Below, in pieces: positions 21,549-30,391 of a stretch of 41,604 bases of DNA. The position numbers and the translations under genes are program-made. The notes beneath the pieces are model-generated. The model was not told where the DNA came from and searched no databases. It saw nothing but the letters and a program-made list of their open reading frames with translations. The stretch's first letter is position 1, and every line of letters starts with the position of its first letter. The DNA comes from Terriglobia bacterium (GTDB taxonomy: Bacteria > Acidobacteriota > Terriglobia > UBA7540). The DNA lies in assembly GCA_030041095.1 (NCBI GenBank), contig JASHON010000144.1, positions 1 to 41,604 of the forward strand, read 5' to 3'.

Positions 21549-23150
21549 ATGACGGAAGCGCCAAACCAAATCGAGCAGGCCAGCAGGTACACGGCTTTTC
21601 GCAGCATTCTGTTTGACGAATCCCAGACCAATATGCAAAGCGACCGGCAAGATACAGCCGAGTTTTTCGCGGACCTTCACCTCGATCAGATTGTCGCGAC
21701 TATAACGGCTGGCCGTGATGAATACAATCTGGATTCATTTTTCCATATGCCCTTGCGCGATTCCCGGGCCGTCCATTATCGCCAGGATGTCTTCCGCGAC
21801 CTCGAAAATGAATCTTTGCGCGAATGCATCCGGTCGTTTTCAAATGAAATGCGAACGATGCGCATGTTTCTATCCCGGGCCGAAAAGTCTTATTACAAGC
21901 TCCAGAAGCAACGCTGGTTCCTGGATGCTGTGGAGATGTACTGCGGCGCAGCACGGCGCTTAGGGAATTTTCTCGCGAACGCGGACCTGCACGCACGCGG
22001 TCTCCTGGATCTTTGCGACTTTCTGACAAACTATCTCGCTTCCGATGATTTCATCTCTCTCATCGGCGAAACTGAGAAATTGAAAACAGCCCTGTCCACC
22101 ATCACATATTCTCTCCACATTGACGGCAAATGCATCGAGGTCGGCAGGCACAATTCAGAACCGGACTACGGCGCGGACGTGCTCGGAACGTTCGAGAAGT
22201 TCAGGCAGGGCGCAGTCAAGGCGTACGATTTCAACGTCCGGACTACGCCAGAAATGAACCCTATCGAAGCCGCAGTGCTGGAACTGGTGGGTCGGCTTTA
22301 TCCCGAAATTTTCTCTGAACTTGATGCGTACTGCATCCGCCATAACCAATACGTCGACGCGACGATTGCCACTTTCGACCGGGAAGTGCAGTTTTACATG
22401 GCATGGATCGAGCACGTCGATGGGCTAAAACGCGGAGGATTGCCATTCTGCTATCCTGGCGTGAATTCGCGGTCGAAGGACGTGAAAGGGTGCGAGGTAT
22501 TCGATCTCGCCCTGGCGAATGAGCTCATTCGCGAAAATAGACGGGTCGTGACGAATGACTTCTACCTCACGAGTCCAGAACGGATCCTTGTAGTTACGGG
22601 GCCTAATCAGGGCGGGAAAACAACTTTCGCCCGTACCTTCGGGCAACTTCACTATTTAGCCAGCCTCGGCTGTCCCGTGCCGGGCACAGAAGCCAGGCTT
22701 TTCCTCTTCGACCGATTGTTTACGCACTTTGAAAGGGAAGAGGATATTCAAAACCTCAGCGGCAAATTGGAGGATGATTTGCGGCGAATCCGCAGGATCC
22801 TCGAAGCTGCAACCGGAAACAGCATCCTGATTATGAATGAGAGTTTCCTGTCTACAACCCTGGACGACGCTCTGTTTCTCAGCAAGCAGATCATGCAACG
22901 GGTTATCGAACGTGAAATGCTCTGTGTGTGCGTAACTTTCCTTGACGAGCTCGCCTCGTTAACTCAAAACACCGTCAGCATGGCCAGCACCGTGAGTCCT
23001 GCGGACCCGGCACAGCGAATGTTCAAGATCGTCCGGAAGCCTGCCGACGGACTTGCTTACGCCATGGCAATCGCGGAGAAACACCAACTCACTTACGAGA
23101 AGGTGAAACAGCGTATCTCCGAGAACACGCAGAGGCGCAGTGCGTCATGA
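21549..23150 (+). CDS. MutS-like ATPase 1
   Basis: This protein of about 533 residues is related to the lever and ATPase portion of MutS and lacks the mismatch-recognition domain. Walker A is GPNQGGKTT (from 351). The Walker B equivalent reads ILIMNES with E431, Asn replacing the usual Asp. A switch region HFEREEDIQNLSGKLEDDLRRI precedes it. The start ATG at 21549 (MTEAPNQ) is chosen over the TTG at 21504, which adds a basic leader. It overlaps the second MutS-like gene by ATGA. Both follow a fluoride riboswitch; mutS-type genes are a known associate of the crcB motif. Confidence 0.85.
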   Translation: MTEAPNQIEQASRYTAFRSILFDESQTNMQSDRQDTAEFFADLHLDQIVATITAGRDEYNLDSFFHMPLRDSRAVHYRQDVFRDLENESLRECIRSFSNEMRTMRMFLSRAEKSYYKLQKQRWFLDAVEMYCGAARRLGNFLANADLHARGLLDLCDFLTNYLASDDFISLIGETEKLKTALSTITYSLHIDGKCIEVGRHNSEPDYGADVLGTFEKFRQGAVKAYDFNVRTTPEMNPIEAAVLELVGRLYPEIFSELDAYCIRHNQYVDATIATFDREVQFYMAWIEHVDGLKRGGLPFCYPGVNSRSKDVKGCEVFDLALANELIRENRRVVTNDFYLTSPERILVVTGPNQGGKTTFARTFGQLHYLASLGCPVPGTEARLFLFDRLFTHFEREEDIQNLSGKLEDDLRRIRRILEAATGNSILIMNESFLSTTLDDALFLSKQIMQRVIEREMLCVCVTFLDELASLTQNTVSMASTVSPADPAQRMFKIVRKPADGLAYAMAIAEKHQLTYEKVKQRISENTQRRSAS

Positions 23151-24751
23151 AGGCTTTTCTGATGTATCAAAATCGGGACTTCAATCTGATGGCCGTGTTG
23201 CCGCCGGGCGCGGCTGAATTAATACAGGACCTGGAACTCGAGACACTCTTCGCCGCGATGGCGGCCCGCGATCCCTTCCTGCTCGAAGTAGCGAAGAGGG
23301 CCGTTCTGAACAGTCTTGAGGATCCGGAGACGATTCTTTATCGTCAGCAGATACTTGCCGATTGCCTGGCAGGCCCCGCAATGGTCCACGACATCTATCG
23401 CATTGCAGTTGATGCGATCGAGCACGAGAGGAAGGCCTGGGGTTGGATGTCCCCGACGTACCCCGAGGGAACGCTGCATCGATCGGTCGAGCTGCTCCGG
23501 ACCTTTATTGCTCTGCTCAGGAGTCTGAGGCAGATTGCTGACGCTCATCGTTCGGAAGTTCGTTCCGATGGTTTTCGGCAATTGTTCGGCATGTTGACTA
23601 CGGAACTCAGTGACGATTACCTGCGGATCGTCGACGAGCATATTCGCCGACTTGCCTTTCGCCATGGAGTTTTGATGAGCGCCGAACTGGGTGAGGGCAA
23701 CCGGGGGACTCGCTATATACTCCGCAAGCCGCTGGATGAAGGACAGAGCTGGATCGGTCGGGTCCAGGACTGGCTTGGGCAAGTAACTCACCGGCGCCGC
23801 TCGAGCTATGTGTACGAAGTCGACGATCGGGATGAAAGCGGCCTCCAGGCGCTTTCGGAGTTGCGAGGTCAAGGAATCGCTCAGGTTGCCTCCGCGCTTG
23901 CCCAGTCAGCGGATCATATCCTGAGTTTCTTCAAAATGTTGCGATTGGAATTGGGATTTTACGTCGGTTGCCTGAACCTGCGTGAGTCGCTGGCGCGGAA
24001 GGGCGGGCACGTTTGCTTCCCTGAGCCCGCGCGCGCGGACGCGAGGGCGTTCTCCAGCCGCGGACTATACGATGCCTGCCTGTGTCTGAGCATGGAGGAA
24101 AAAGTCATCCCCAACGATGTGGCCGCCGATGGCAAGACGCTGGTGATGATCACTGGCGCCAACCGAGGCGGCAAGTCTACGTTCCTACGCAGCGCGGGCC
24201 TTTCGCAACTGATGATGCAGTGCGGCATGTTCGTGCCGGCGCATTCGTTCCTCGCCAATGTCTGCTCCGGTATTTTTACGCACTTTAAGCGAGAGGAGGA
24301 CGCAGGCATGAAGAGTGGGAAGCTTGACGAGGAGCTCTTCAGAATGAGCTCCATCGTCGAAAATTTGACTCCGAACGCCATGGTCTTGCTCAATGAGTCG
24401 TTCGCCTCAACCAATGAAAGAGAAGGCTCAGAGATTGCAAGACAGATTGTACGAGCCTTGCTGGAAAGCGGCGCTAAGGTTTTTTACGTAACCCACATGT
24501 TCGATTTAGCCAATGGGTTCTGCGGCGCGAAGATGGACACTGCCCTGTTCCTTCGGGCCGAACGGCTTGCCGACGGCCGGCGGACGTTCCGACTGGCCGA
24601 AGCCGAACCACTGCCTACGAGCTACGGCAAAGACCTTTACTGGCGGATCTTTGGCGAGTCGGAACGAGATACCGGAATTACCTCTCTGGAAGGGAGACAC
24701 GATTTAGGCGAGAGCAATCTTCCGGCGATCAAATCCGGACAGCTTGCATAA
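23147..24751 (+). CDS. MutS-like ATPase 2
   Basis: This 534-residue paralogue of the preceding gene has the same lever plus ATPase layout and no mismatch-binding domain. Walker A is GANRGGKST (from 337). The switch reads HFKREEDAGMKSGKLDEELFRM, and the Walker B equivalent is VLLNESFASTNEREG with E417. It starts at ATG in an ATGA overlap, so the two products are probably made in equal amounts and may form a heterodimer, as MutS family members are dimers. No nuclease (Smr) domain is present, unlike MutS2. The DNA or other substrate is unknown. Confidence 0.85.
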   Translation: MKAFLMYQNRDFNLMAVLPPGAAELIQDLELETLFAAMAARDPFLLEVAKRAVLNSLEDPETILYRQQILADCLAGPAMVHDIYRIAVDAIEHERKAWGWMSPTYPEGTLHRSVELLRTFIALLRSLRQIADAHRSEVRSDGFRQLFGMLTTELSDDYLRIVDEHIRRLAFRHGVLMSAELGEGNRGTRYILRKPLDEGQSWIGRVQDWLGQVTHRRRSSYVYEVDDRDESGLQALSELRGQGIAQVASALAQSADHILSFFKMLRLELGFYVGCLNLRESLARKGGHVCFPEPARADARAFSSRGLYDACLCLSMEEKVIPNDVAADGKTLVMITGANRGGKSTFLRSAGLSQLMMQCGMFVPAHSFLANVCSGIFTHFKREEDAGMKSGKLDEELFRMSSIVENLTPNAMVLLNESFASTNEREGSEIARQIVRALLESGAKVFYVTHMFDLANGFCGAKMDTALFLRAERLADGRRTFRLAEAEPLPTSYGKDLYWRIFGESERDTGITSLEGRHDLGESNLPAIKSGQLA

Positions 24752-24767
24752 GAAAACCGACAGTCTT

Positions 24768-24903
24768 TACAAGCTGCGGAAAAACTCAACGACGCCACGA
24801 ACGTAGCGCCGGCATCTTGCCGGCCTCCGTTGAGTTGAAGGGAGTTGCCGGCTGGAAGCCGGCGCTACGTCAACTCCCGAAAGAGTTTTTCCGCAGCCCG
24901 TTT
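24768..24903. repeat. Palindromic intergenic repeat, copy B
   Basis: This has the same design as copy A. A tip TACAAGCTGCGGAAAAACT is matched by AGTTTTTCCGCAGCCCGT. Inside lie GTAGCGCCGGCATCTTGCCGG and GCCGGCTGGAAGCCGGCGC. It lies just 3' of the second MutS-like gene and could serve as its transcription end. Confidence 0.85.
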
Positions 24904-25219
24904 CGCCCGACACGGGAGGTCATTGTGGAGGAGACATTCCATCGGCATCGAGTGCGGCCCGCAGATGCAGGATTCCGTCGAACCGAGAGTGTGGCGAAGA
25001 AGGGCCGCACGGTCTGCGAGCGAGCCTCGACAGGATATCGTGCAAATCGTCTCTGCGCTTGCGGCTTTTGAGCAGTGGGTACGAGGCTAAAGTTAGAGGA
25101 TTTTGACGAAGCTTTGAAGTATCACTTCGCTCGGAGCCCAAACTGATCCTGGGATTCGGAGGCCCTAAGATTGGGGTTGCGGAAAAGTTCTCCTCTCATT
25201 TAAACTGTTTATTTATATC
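24904..25219. other. Intergenic stretch before the hydrogenase-like operon
   Basis: No convincing gene is present. A short open stretch near 25092-25147 reads KLEDFDEALKYHFARSPN and then stops, perhaps a gene remnant. A promoter can be proposed from TTGCGG (25177) and TTTAAA (25199), 16 bp apart, feeding the riboswitch. Confidence 0.4.
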
Positions 25220-25275
25220 GGCGATGGAGCGCCGCCCTAAATAATCCCAGAATGCGCGGGACTGATGGCTCCTAC
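25220..25275 (+). promoter_or_regulatory. Fluoride (crcB-type) riboswitch 6, leader of the hydrogenase-like operon
   Basis: GGCG (25220-25223) pairs with CGCC. The loop GGAGC pairs with GCTCC (25268-25272), a compensated change from GGAGT/ACTCC. P3 is a TCCC..GGGA hairpin, and the 3' strand is CTGATGGCTCCTAC. The GGCTCC strand is also the first half of an intrinsic terminator, which gives a clear mechanism: fluoride binding holds that strand and transcription continues. This is the clearest of the six copies. Confidence 0.92.
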
Positions 25276-25298
25276 CCTGTGGGGTAGGGGCCTTTTTT
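25267..25298 (+). terminator. Riboswitch-controlled intrinsic terminator
   Basis: GGCTCCTACCC and GGGTAGGGGCC form a strong hairpin followed by six T residues, 16 bp before the first start codon. Its 5' arm overlaps the aptamer's pseudoknot strand, so aptamer and terminator exclude each other. Confidence 0.92.
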
Positions 25299-25314
25299 GT
25301 TTATTGGAGCCGAA

Positions 25315-26265
25315 ATGACTTCCCACATTCTCTTCAACCTTTTGCAGGTTGCCGTGGTGATGGCTTTTGCGCCACTCCTTGCGGGGGTTACAAATCGCCT
25401 CAAGGAAGTGATCCAGTCTAAGCATGGGCCGAACATCCTGCAACCTTATTGGGATATATGGAAGCTATTTCATAAGGACGAGGTGATTTCCGACCAGAGC
25501 TCATGGATATTTCGCTTCACGCCTTACTTGGTGTTTATAACTCCCCTATTCGTCACTTTGCTGATTCCGGTTCTCACCAGCTACCCACTCTTCTTCGCCT
25601 TTATGGGCGACATGTTAGGGGCTGGATTCGTCCTCGCACTGGGCGGTTTTTTCTTTACGCTGGCGGCGGTGGATACAGCAAATCCTTACGGTCCTATGGG
25701 GGCAAGCCGGACGCGGCTGGTGGGCTTCCTGGCAGAGCCCGTGTTCATGATTGTTTTCTTCACGGTTTCCTTTATTGCCGGCTCAACCATCCCCTACATC
25801 GTGCAGCAACAATGGGTGCAGCCCCTGTCCCGCTTCTTTGAGCCTGCTCACGTTCTGATCATACTCGCCTTCTTCATTTTGATCCTTGCGGAGGGCGGAC
25901 GCATTCCGGTGGACAATCCCTCCGGTCACTTTGAGTTGGCGATGATCGACGAGTCCAAGGGACTCGAGTATTCCGGCCCTGCTGCGGCGCTCATGAAGTG
26001 GGGCGGTGAAATGAAGCTCTTTGTTTTGATCTGCGTTTTTCTCAATGTGCTGTTTACGCCATGGGGACTGGCTTCCACGACGGCAGTCAGTGACGTGCTG
26101 CTGGCCATTCCGCTGGTTCTTTTCAAGATTCTGATTTTCGTGGTGGTTTTAGTGATCGTGGAGAGCTCGCTGGCTAAGCTGCGATTGTTCCGCATCAGCG
26201 AGTTTCTAGGCGTGGCCTTCATCACGTCAGTTGCAGCGATGATTATGTGGCTGTTTGCGATGTAG
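25315..26265 (+). CDS. HyfC/NuoH-like membrane subunit
   Basis: This is a 316-residue integral membrane protein of the HyfC/HycD/NuoH family, with about eight hydrophobic segments. It joins the soluble redox arm to the antiporter-like subunits. Characteristic stretches are SKHGPNILQPYWDIWKLF, FFFTLAAVDTANPYGPMGASR and EGGRIPVDNPSGHFELAMIDESKGLEYSG. The start ATG at 25315 has GGAG upstream; an in-frame TTG six codons earlier lies in the terminator tail and is rejected. It is the first gene of the seven-gene riboswitch-6 operon. Confidence 0.9.
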   Translation: MTSHILFNLLQVAVVMAFAPLLAGVTNRLKEVIQSKHGPNILQPYWDIWKLFHKDEVISDQSSWIFRFTPYLVFITPLFVTLLIPVLTSYPLFFAFMGDMLGAGFVLALGGFFFTLAAVDTANPYGPMGASRTRLVGFLAEPVFMIVFFTVSFIAGSTIPYIVQQQWVQPLSRFFEPAHVLIILAFFILILAEGGRIPVDNPSGHFELAMIDESKGLEYSGPAAALMKWGGEMKLFVLICVFLNVLFTPWGLASTTAVSDVLLAIPLVLFKILIFVVVLVIVESSLAKLRLFRISEFLGVAFITSVAAMIMWLFAM

Positions 26266-26330
26266 GCGCCGGTCGCGAATATCCGGCCGCCAGTGATGGG
26301 CCGGCGCCACAGGGCTTGAAAGGAGATTGA

Positions 26331-27011
26331 ATGGCAGGCGAATCATTTCTCTATCAGTTCAACGCTCTAACCGGAGGGCTGTTTCTCCTGTGCACGTTTG
26401 GCATGGTAGCGACCCGACAGGTTCAGGGCTGCATGCGATTTTTCATCTTACAGTCGCTCTTCCTGGCGGCCTCGGCGTTCCTGCTCGGGATCCATCCCGT
26501 TTTGTGGGGCCTGCTCGCAGTGGCAGCCATCAATGTCGTCAACAAGCCCATCCTGGTACCGTGGCTTCTTCGCCGCACCATTCCGGAGGAAATCCACACG
26601 CGGCGAGAAATCTCGCAGGTTCTCAACATACCGGCTGCGCTCCTGCTGGCGCTGGCGATTGCGGTGGGCGCCTACTTTCTCACGTTGCCGTGGGTTAACC
26701 TGGCTGGAACTTCGGCCGCGGGAGTGAACATTCCTATCGGACTGGCCGCTTTGCTGCTCGGCGCCTTCACGCTCACGGTGCGGCGGGAGGCGGTGCCACA
26801 GTTGCTCGGTCTGCTCGCCATGGAAAATGGCGCTTTCTTTACCAGCATTGCCATCGCTCCGGAGTTACACCTTCTCGTTGAGCTCATCGTCGCGTTCGAC
26901 GTCTTGATTGCAGTGTTTGTGATCGGCGTGCTCACTCGGGCGATTCACAAGCAGATTGGCACTACCCAAGTTGGCGCACTCGCCGCACTGCGAGAGGAGT
27001 CTTCCCGATGA
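26331..27011 (+). CDS. HyfE-like membrane subunit
   Basis: This 226-residue membrane protein has about six hydrophobic helices. The NuoK-like C-terminal part includes MENGAFFTSIAIAPELHLLVELIVAFDVLIAVFVIGVLTRAI, with buried acidic residues typical of proton-path subunits. Length and layout match hydrogenase-4 component E. The ATG has AAAGGAG placed well upstream. The 3' end overlaps the next gene by ATGA. Confidence 0.85.
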   Translation: MAGESFLYQFNALTGGLFLLCTFGMVATRQVQGCMRFFILQSLFLAASAFLLGIHPVLWGLLAVAAINVVNKPILVPWLLRRTIPEEIHTRREISQVLNIPAALLLALAIAVGAYFLTLPWVNLAGTSAAGVNIPIGLAALLLGAFTLTVRREAVPQLLGLLAMENGAFFTSIAIAPELHLLVELIVAFDVLIAVFVIGVLTRAIHKQIGTTQVGALAALREESSR

Positions 27012-28786
27012 CGGTCTTCGCAATCGTATTGTTGCCGCTCCTTGCGGCCGTCTTGTGCTGGATACCCGCTGTCGGCAAGCGAGCCGCTGCTCCCGTTACA
27101 TTCGTCTCTTCCGCAGGACTCCTGGCGCTTACGATTCATGTAACCGCGCGCGTCGTCGTTCTCGGTAAAGTGGTGGCGCTCGCCAACTGGGTGGAAGTGG
27201 ACTCTTTCGGCGCCCTGATTCTCCTTCTGGTCAGTAGTGTGGGCGTGCTGGCGTGCATCTACTCGCTGGGTTACATGCCAAAGATGACGCACGATTCGTC
27301 GATCCTTCACCACTATTACGGGAACTTTAATCTCTTCATCTTCTCCATGGTGCTTGTTCCAGTCGTGGTCAGTCCGAGCATTGAGTGGTTGGCCGTGGAG
27401 TTCACAACGCTCCTGTCTGTCCTCTTGGTGGGTTTCGAGAGCAATTCAGAGGCCCTCGAGGCGGCGTGGAAATACGCAGTTCTGACCTTGACGGGCGCGG
27501 CGATCGCGCTATTTGGCTTTCTCCTGCTCTTTTGGGCGATGCAAAAGGGCGGAGGAGGCAGTTACACCTGGGCTGGCTTGGCTGCTGTTGCCGCGAAAAT
27601 GCCGCCGGTAGTTTTGAAGACTGCGTTCTTAATGATCCTGGTTGGATTCGGAGCCAAAGTCGGCCTGGTACCACTACATACCTGGTTGCCGGACGCCCAC
27701 AGCCAGGCTCCCACTCCCATCTGCGCACTCCTTTCGGGCGTTGAAACCACGGCGGTCCTCTATGTGATCTTGCGTCTCATGCCGATCGTGCGCCCTGCAC
27801 TCGGTGGTGCCATCGAGCGATGGGCCTTGATTTTTGGCCTTCTCTCGGTTGGAGTGGCGGCGTTCCTGCTGATTCAGGTGCATGACTACAAGCGCCTTTT
27901 CGCCTACTCGACCGTCGAACACATGGGGATCATTCTCACGGCTGCCGGCTTTGGAGGCGCTGCAGCCCACTACGGCGCTATGTATCAGATACTGGCCCAC
28001 GCCGCGACCAAGTCTTTTTGCTTCTTTGCGGCAGGCGCCGTTCTTCTCTTAACAGGAGAGCGCGATATCGCCTCCATCAGGGGACTAATGCAGCGCTCGC
28101 GCGTAGCCGGCTCTGCGCTGCTGGTGGGAGCGCTGGCGATCGCTGGAGCACCGCCCTTTGTCGTGTTTCTGGGGGAGTTTTTGATTCTCAGGGCAGGACT
28201 CAGCGAGGGCCGTTACGTTGCCGTTGGGCTGCTTGCGGTGTTTCTGGTCGTCGCCTTTTTCGGCATCCTTCTGCACGTCAATCGTATGGTCTTCAGCCGA
28301 GTTGCGGGCGAGGCTCGGGTTTTGACCGAGCCGGAACCGCCCACGGGTGAGGAGATTGAGGGAGAAGAGCGACTGGGAAGCCCTCCTTGGATATCGGTCT
28401 CACTAACGCCGGTGGAACGTCCGACGGGGACCGCGTCCGCGCACTTGGCCGAGGCTCTCGAGGCCATGCCCAGCCCGACCGCGAGTCAGGTTGTGCGTGC
28501 TGAGGGCCACAGCTCCGGGCCGGGAGCGTCGGAAGCGCATCCTGCATCGCTCGAAGCGTCCAGCGCGTCCTCATCCCCAAGCTCTGTCCGTACGCGCACG
28601 GATGGACTGTCTGCACCTCCAGTCGTCGCGGATCCAAAGTTTCCGTCCGGATTTGCTGGCGGGCTGCCGTGGCCCTGCGTGCTGACGCTCCTGCTGGCCG
28701 CGATTCCAGTAGTCGTATTTGGTGTTTACGTCCCGCACCCATTGTACGAGCTCTTGAGCCGGGCGGCGGCGGTCATCGGAGGATGA
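27008..28786 (+). CDS. HyfF-like antiporter subunit with low-complexity insert
   Basis: This 592-residue NuoL/M/N-type ion-translocating subunit has the family core GFGAKVGLVPLHTWLPDAHSQAPTPICALLSG and KRLFAYSTVEHMGIILTAAGFG, with the lysines and glutamates used in proton transfer. It is longer than usual HyfF (about 490-530). The excess lies between the last conserved helices, roughly residues 435-550, and is rich in Pro, Ser, Glu and Ala (EPEPPTGEEIEGEERLG, ASSASSSPSSVRTR). Membrane sequence resumes after it with LPWPCVLTLLLAAIPVVVFGV. The insert is probably a flexible soluble loop. Confidence 0.88.
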   Translation: MTVFAIVLLPLLAAVLCWIPAVGKRAAAPVTFVSSAGLLALTIHVTARVVVLGKVVALANWVEVDSFGALILLLVSSVGVLACIYSLGYMPKMTHDSSILHHYYGNFNLFIFSMVLVPVVVSPSIEWLAVEFTTLLSVLLVGFESNSEALEAAWKYAVLTLTGAAIALFGFLLLFWAMQKGGGGSYTWAGLAAVAAKMPPVVLKTAFLMILVGFGAKVGLVPLHTWLPDAHSQAPTPICALLSGVETTAVLYVILRLMPIVRPALGGAIERWALIFGLLSVGVAAFLLIQVHDYKRLFAYSTVEHMGIILTAAGFGGAAAHYGAMYQILAHAATKSFCFFAAGAVLLLTGERDIASIRGLMQRSRVAGSALLVGALAIAGAPPFVVFLGEFLILRAGLSEGRYVAVGLLAVFLVVAFFGILLHVNRMVFSRVAGEARVLTEPEPPTGEEIEGEERLGSPPWISVSLTPVERPTGTASAHLAEALEAMPSPTASQVVRAEGHSSGPGASEAHPASLEASSASSSPSSVRTRTDGLSAPPVVADPKFPSGFAGGLPWPCVLTLLLAAIPVVVFGVYVPHPLYELLSRAAAVIGG

Positions 28787-28787
28787 A

Positions 28788-30377
28788 ATGCTCAACTTGG
28801 CGGGAATGGCGGCAGAGGCGGAGCAAAACTGGCCCGGACTGGTTCAAGCGTGGGTAGACCGGCGAACACCGCTCTGCGAGCTTCGTTGCCCTCCCTCGGA
28901 AATCTTGCCCGAGGTCGTGCATTGGGTTGTGGATGAACTCCTTTTCCGATTCGCCGGTCTAATTGTGGAGCAGGAACCGCAAGAGTGGGATCTCCGGTAC
29001 CTTTTTTACTCAATCCAAGGCCCTCCGCGATGGGCCCGCCTTCGGGTGCGTCAACCTCTCGACACGCCAAAGTTTCCGAGCATCAGCCCTCAGGTTCATG
29101 CGGCAGACTGGTATGAACGGGAAGCGGAAGACCTTTATGGTGTCACCTTTGAGGGACATCCCCGTCTAGGCGACTTTGTGTTGCACGACGACTTGTGGCA
29201 GGAAGCCGTTGCTCCCATGCGGCGCGATTTCGACGAAAAAGCCGCCCTCGCCGAACGGAGACCGGACCTGGACTGGAAGTTCCGACGTATTGTACACGAT
29301 CCTGGCGCGTTTGCGATGCCGGTGGGCCCCATCTATTCCGGGGTGACAGAGTCGGTTCAGTTTCTTCTTGAAACCGTTGGTGAGGATGTGATCCGCGCCT
29401 TTCCGAGGCTTTTTTACAAGTACCGGGCTATCGAGAAGATTGCAGAGGGGCGGAACGTTGATGGATGCCTGCTTCTCGCGGAACGCTTTGCTGCGACGAC
29501 TGCCTTTGCCCACGCTCTGGCCTACTGCCAAGCCGTCGAGACGATCTGCCGCGTGAAACTTCCTCCGCGAGCTCACGCCCTGCGGGTCCTCGTGAGCGAG
29601 CTGGAGAGATTCCGACATCATGTTGGAGTGATTCACGACATTTGCGAATCGACCGGGCTGTCCGTGGCGGCCAGCCAGGCAGCGATCCTCGAGGAAGACT
29701 TGCTGAGGCTGAGCGGTGATTTAACGGGGCACCGCTACCTTTTTGGCCTCGCGATTCCCGGCGGTCTCAGCCGCAATTTGAAAGACGCTGACTGCATCGA
29801 TGCCGTCGAAATGGCTGTGAAGATATTAAAAAGGCTTCAGGAACTTGACGACGGCTTGCGCTATTCCAGCAGTTTCCTCGATCGGTTGGAAGGGGTTGGG
29901 ATTATATCGCCCGGAAAGGCCTGGGAGTTTGGTCTGGTGGGGCCTATGGGCCGAGCCTCGGGCTTGGGAGGTGACTTGCGCAAGGCTCAGCCTTACGCGA
30001 GCTACGAGCATTTTGAATTCGATGTGCCTTTGGAGTCCGAAGGAGACGGCTTCGCACGCTTGCGGGTGCTGATGGCGGAAGCCGCTCAGTCAGTTCGCAT
30101 CTTGTGCCAAGTTCCAGTCCGGCTTGAGGCCGGAGACGTCGCAGTGGGCGTCAGTTTGCAGTCAGGCCGCGCTCTCGGGTGGGTAGAAGCTCCTCGCGGC
30201 GCCACCTTCCACGGCTTGCACTTAGACGAGTCTGGTGTGGTTCTCCGATACCGTATGATCACGCCGTCCTTCGTTAACTGGCACGGCTTCCATCTGGCGG
30301 CCGAAAATTTCGCTTTTCAGGATTTTCCCATCATCTTGGCGACAGTCGGACTGTCGGCGACCGAGAACGACCGGTAG
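28788..30377 (+). CDS. HyfG/NuoCD-like large subunit lacking the [NiFe] cysteines
   Basis: This 529-residue protein fuses a NuoC-like domain (about 1-170) to a NuoD/hydrogenase-large-subunit domain. In true group 4 hydrogenases two CxxC pairs bind the NiFe centre. Here the first pair is replaced by ERFAATT (A235 and T238 at the Cys positions). The C-terminal DPCxxCTDR is replaced by GLSATENDR, closer to the GEVDR end of complex I NuoD. The protein therefore cannot bind a normal [NiFe] site, and the complex fits the Ehr class. AYCQAVET and ELERFRHHVGVIHDI preserve the fold. It starts 1 bp after the antiporter gene stop. Confidence 0.9.
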   Translation: MLNLAGMAAEAEQNWPGLVQAWVDRRTPLCELRCPPSEILPEVVHWVVDELLFRFAGLIVEQEPQEWDLRYLFYSIQGPPRWARLRVRQPLDTPKFPSISPQVHAADWYEREAEDLYGVTFEGHPRLGDFVLHDDLWQEAVAPMRRDFDEKAALAERRPDLDWKFRRIVHDPGAFAMPVGPIYSGVTESVQFLLETVGEDVIRAFPRLFYKYRAIEKIAEGRNVDGCLLLAERFAATTAFAHALAYCQAVETICRVKLPPRAHALRVLVSELERFRHHVGVIHDICESTGLSVAASQAAILEEDLLRLSGDLTGHRYLFGLAIPGGLSRNLKDADCIDAVEMAVKILKRLQELDDGLRYSSSFLDRLEGVGIISPGKAWEFGLVGPMGRASGLGGDLRKAQPYASYEHFEFDVPLESEGDGFARLRVLMAEAAQSVRILCQVPVRLEAGDVAVGVSLQSGRALGWVEAPRGATFHGLHLDESGVVLRYRMITPSFVNWHGFHLAAENFAFQDFPIILATVGLSATENDR

Positions 30378-30391
30378 AGAGGTCCAATAAC

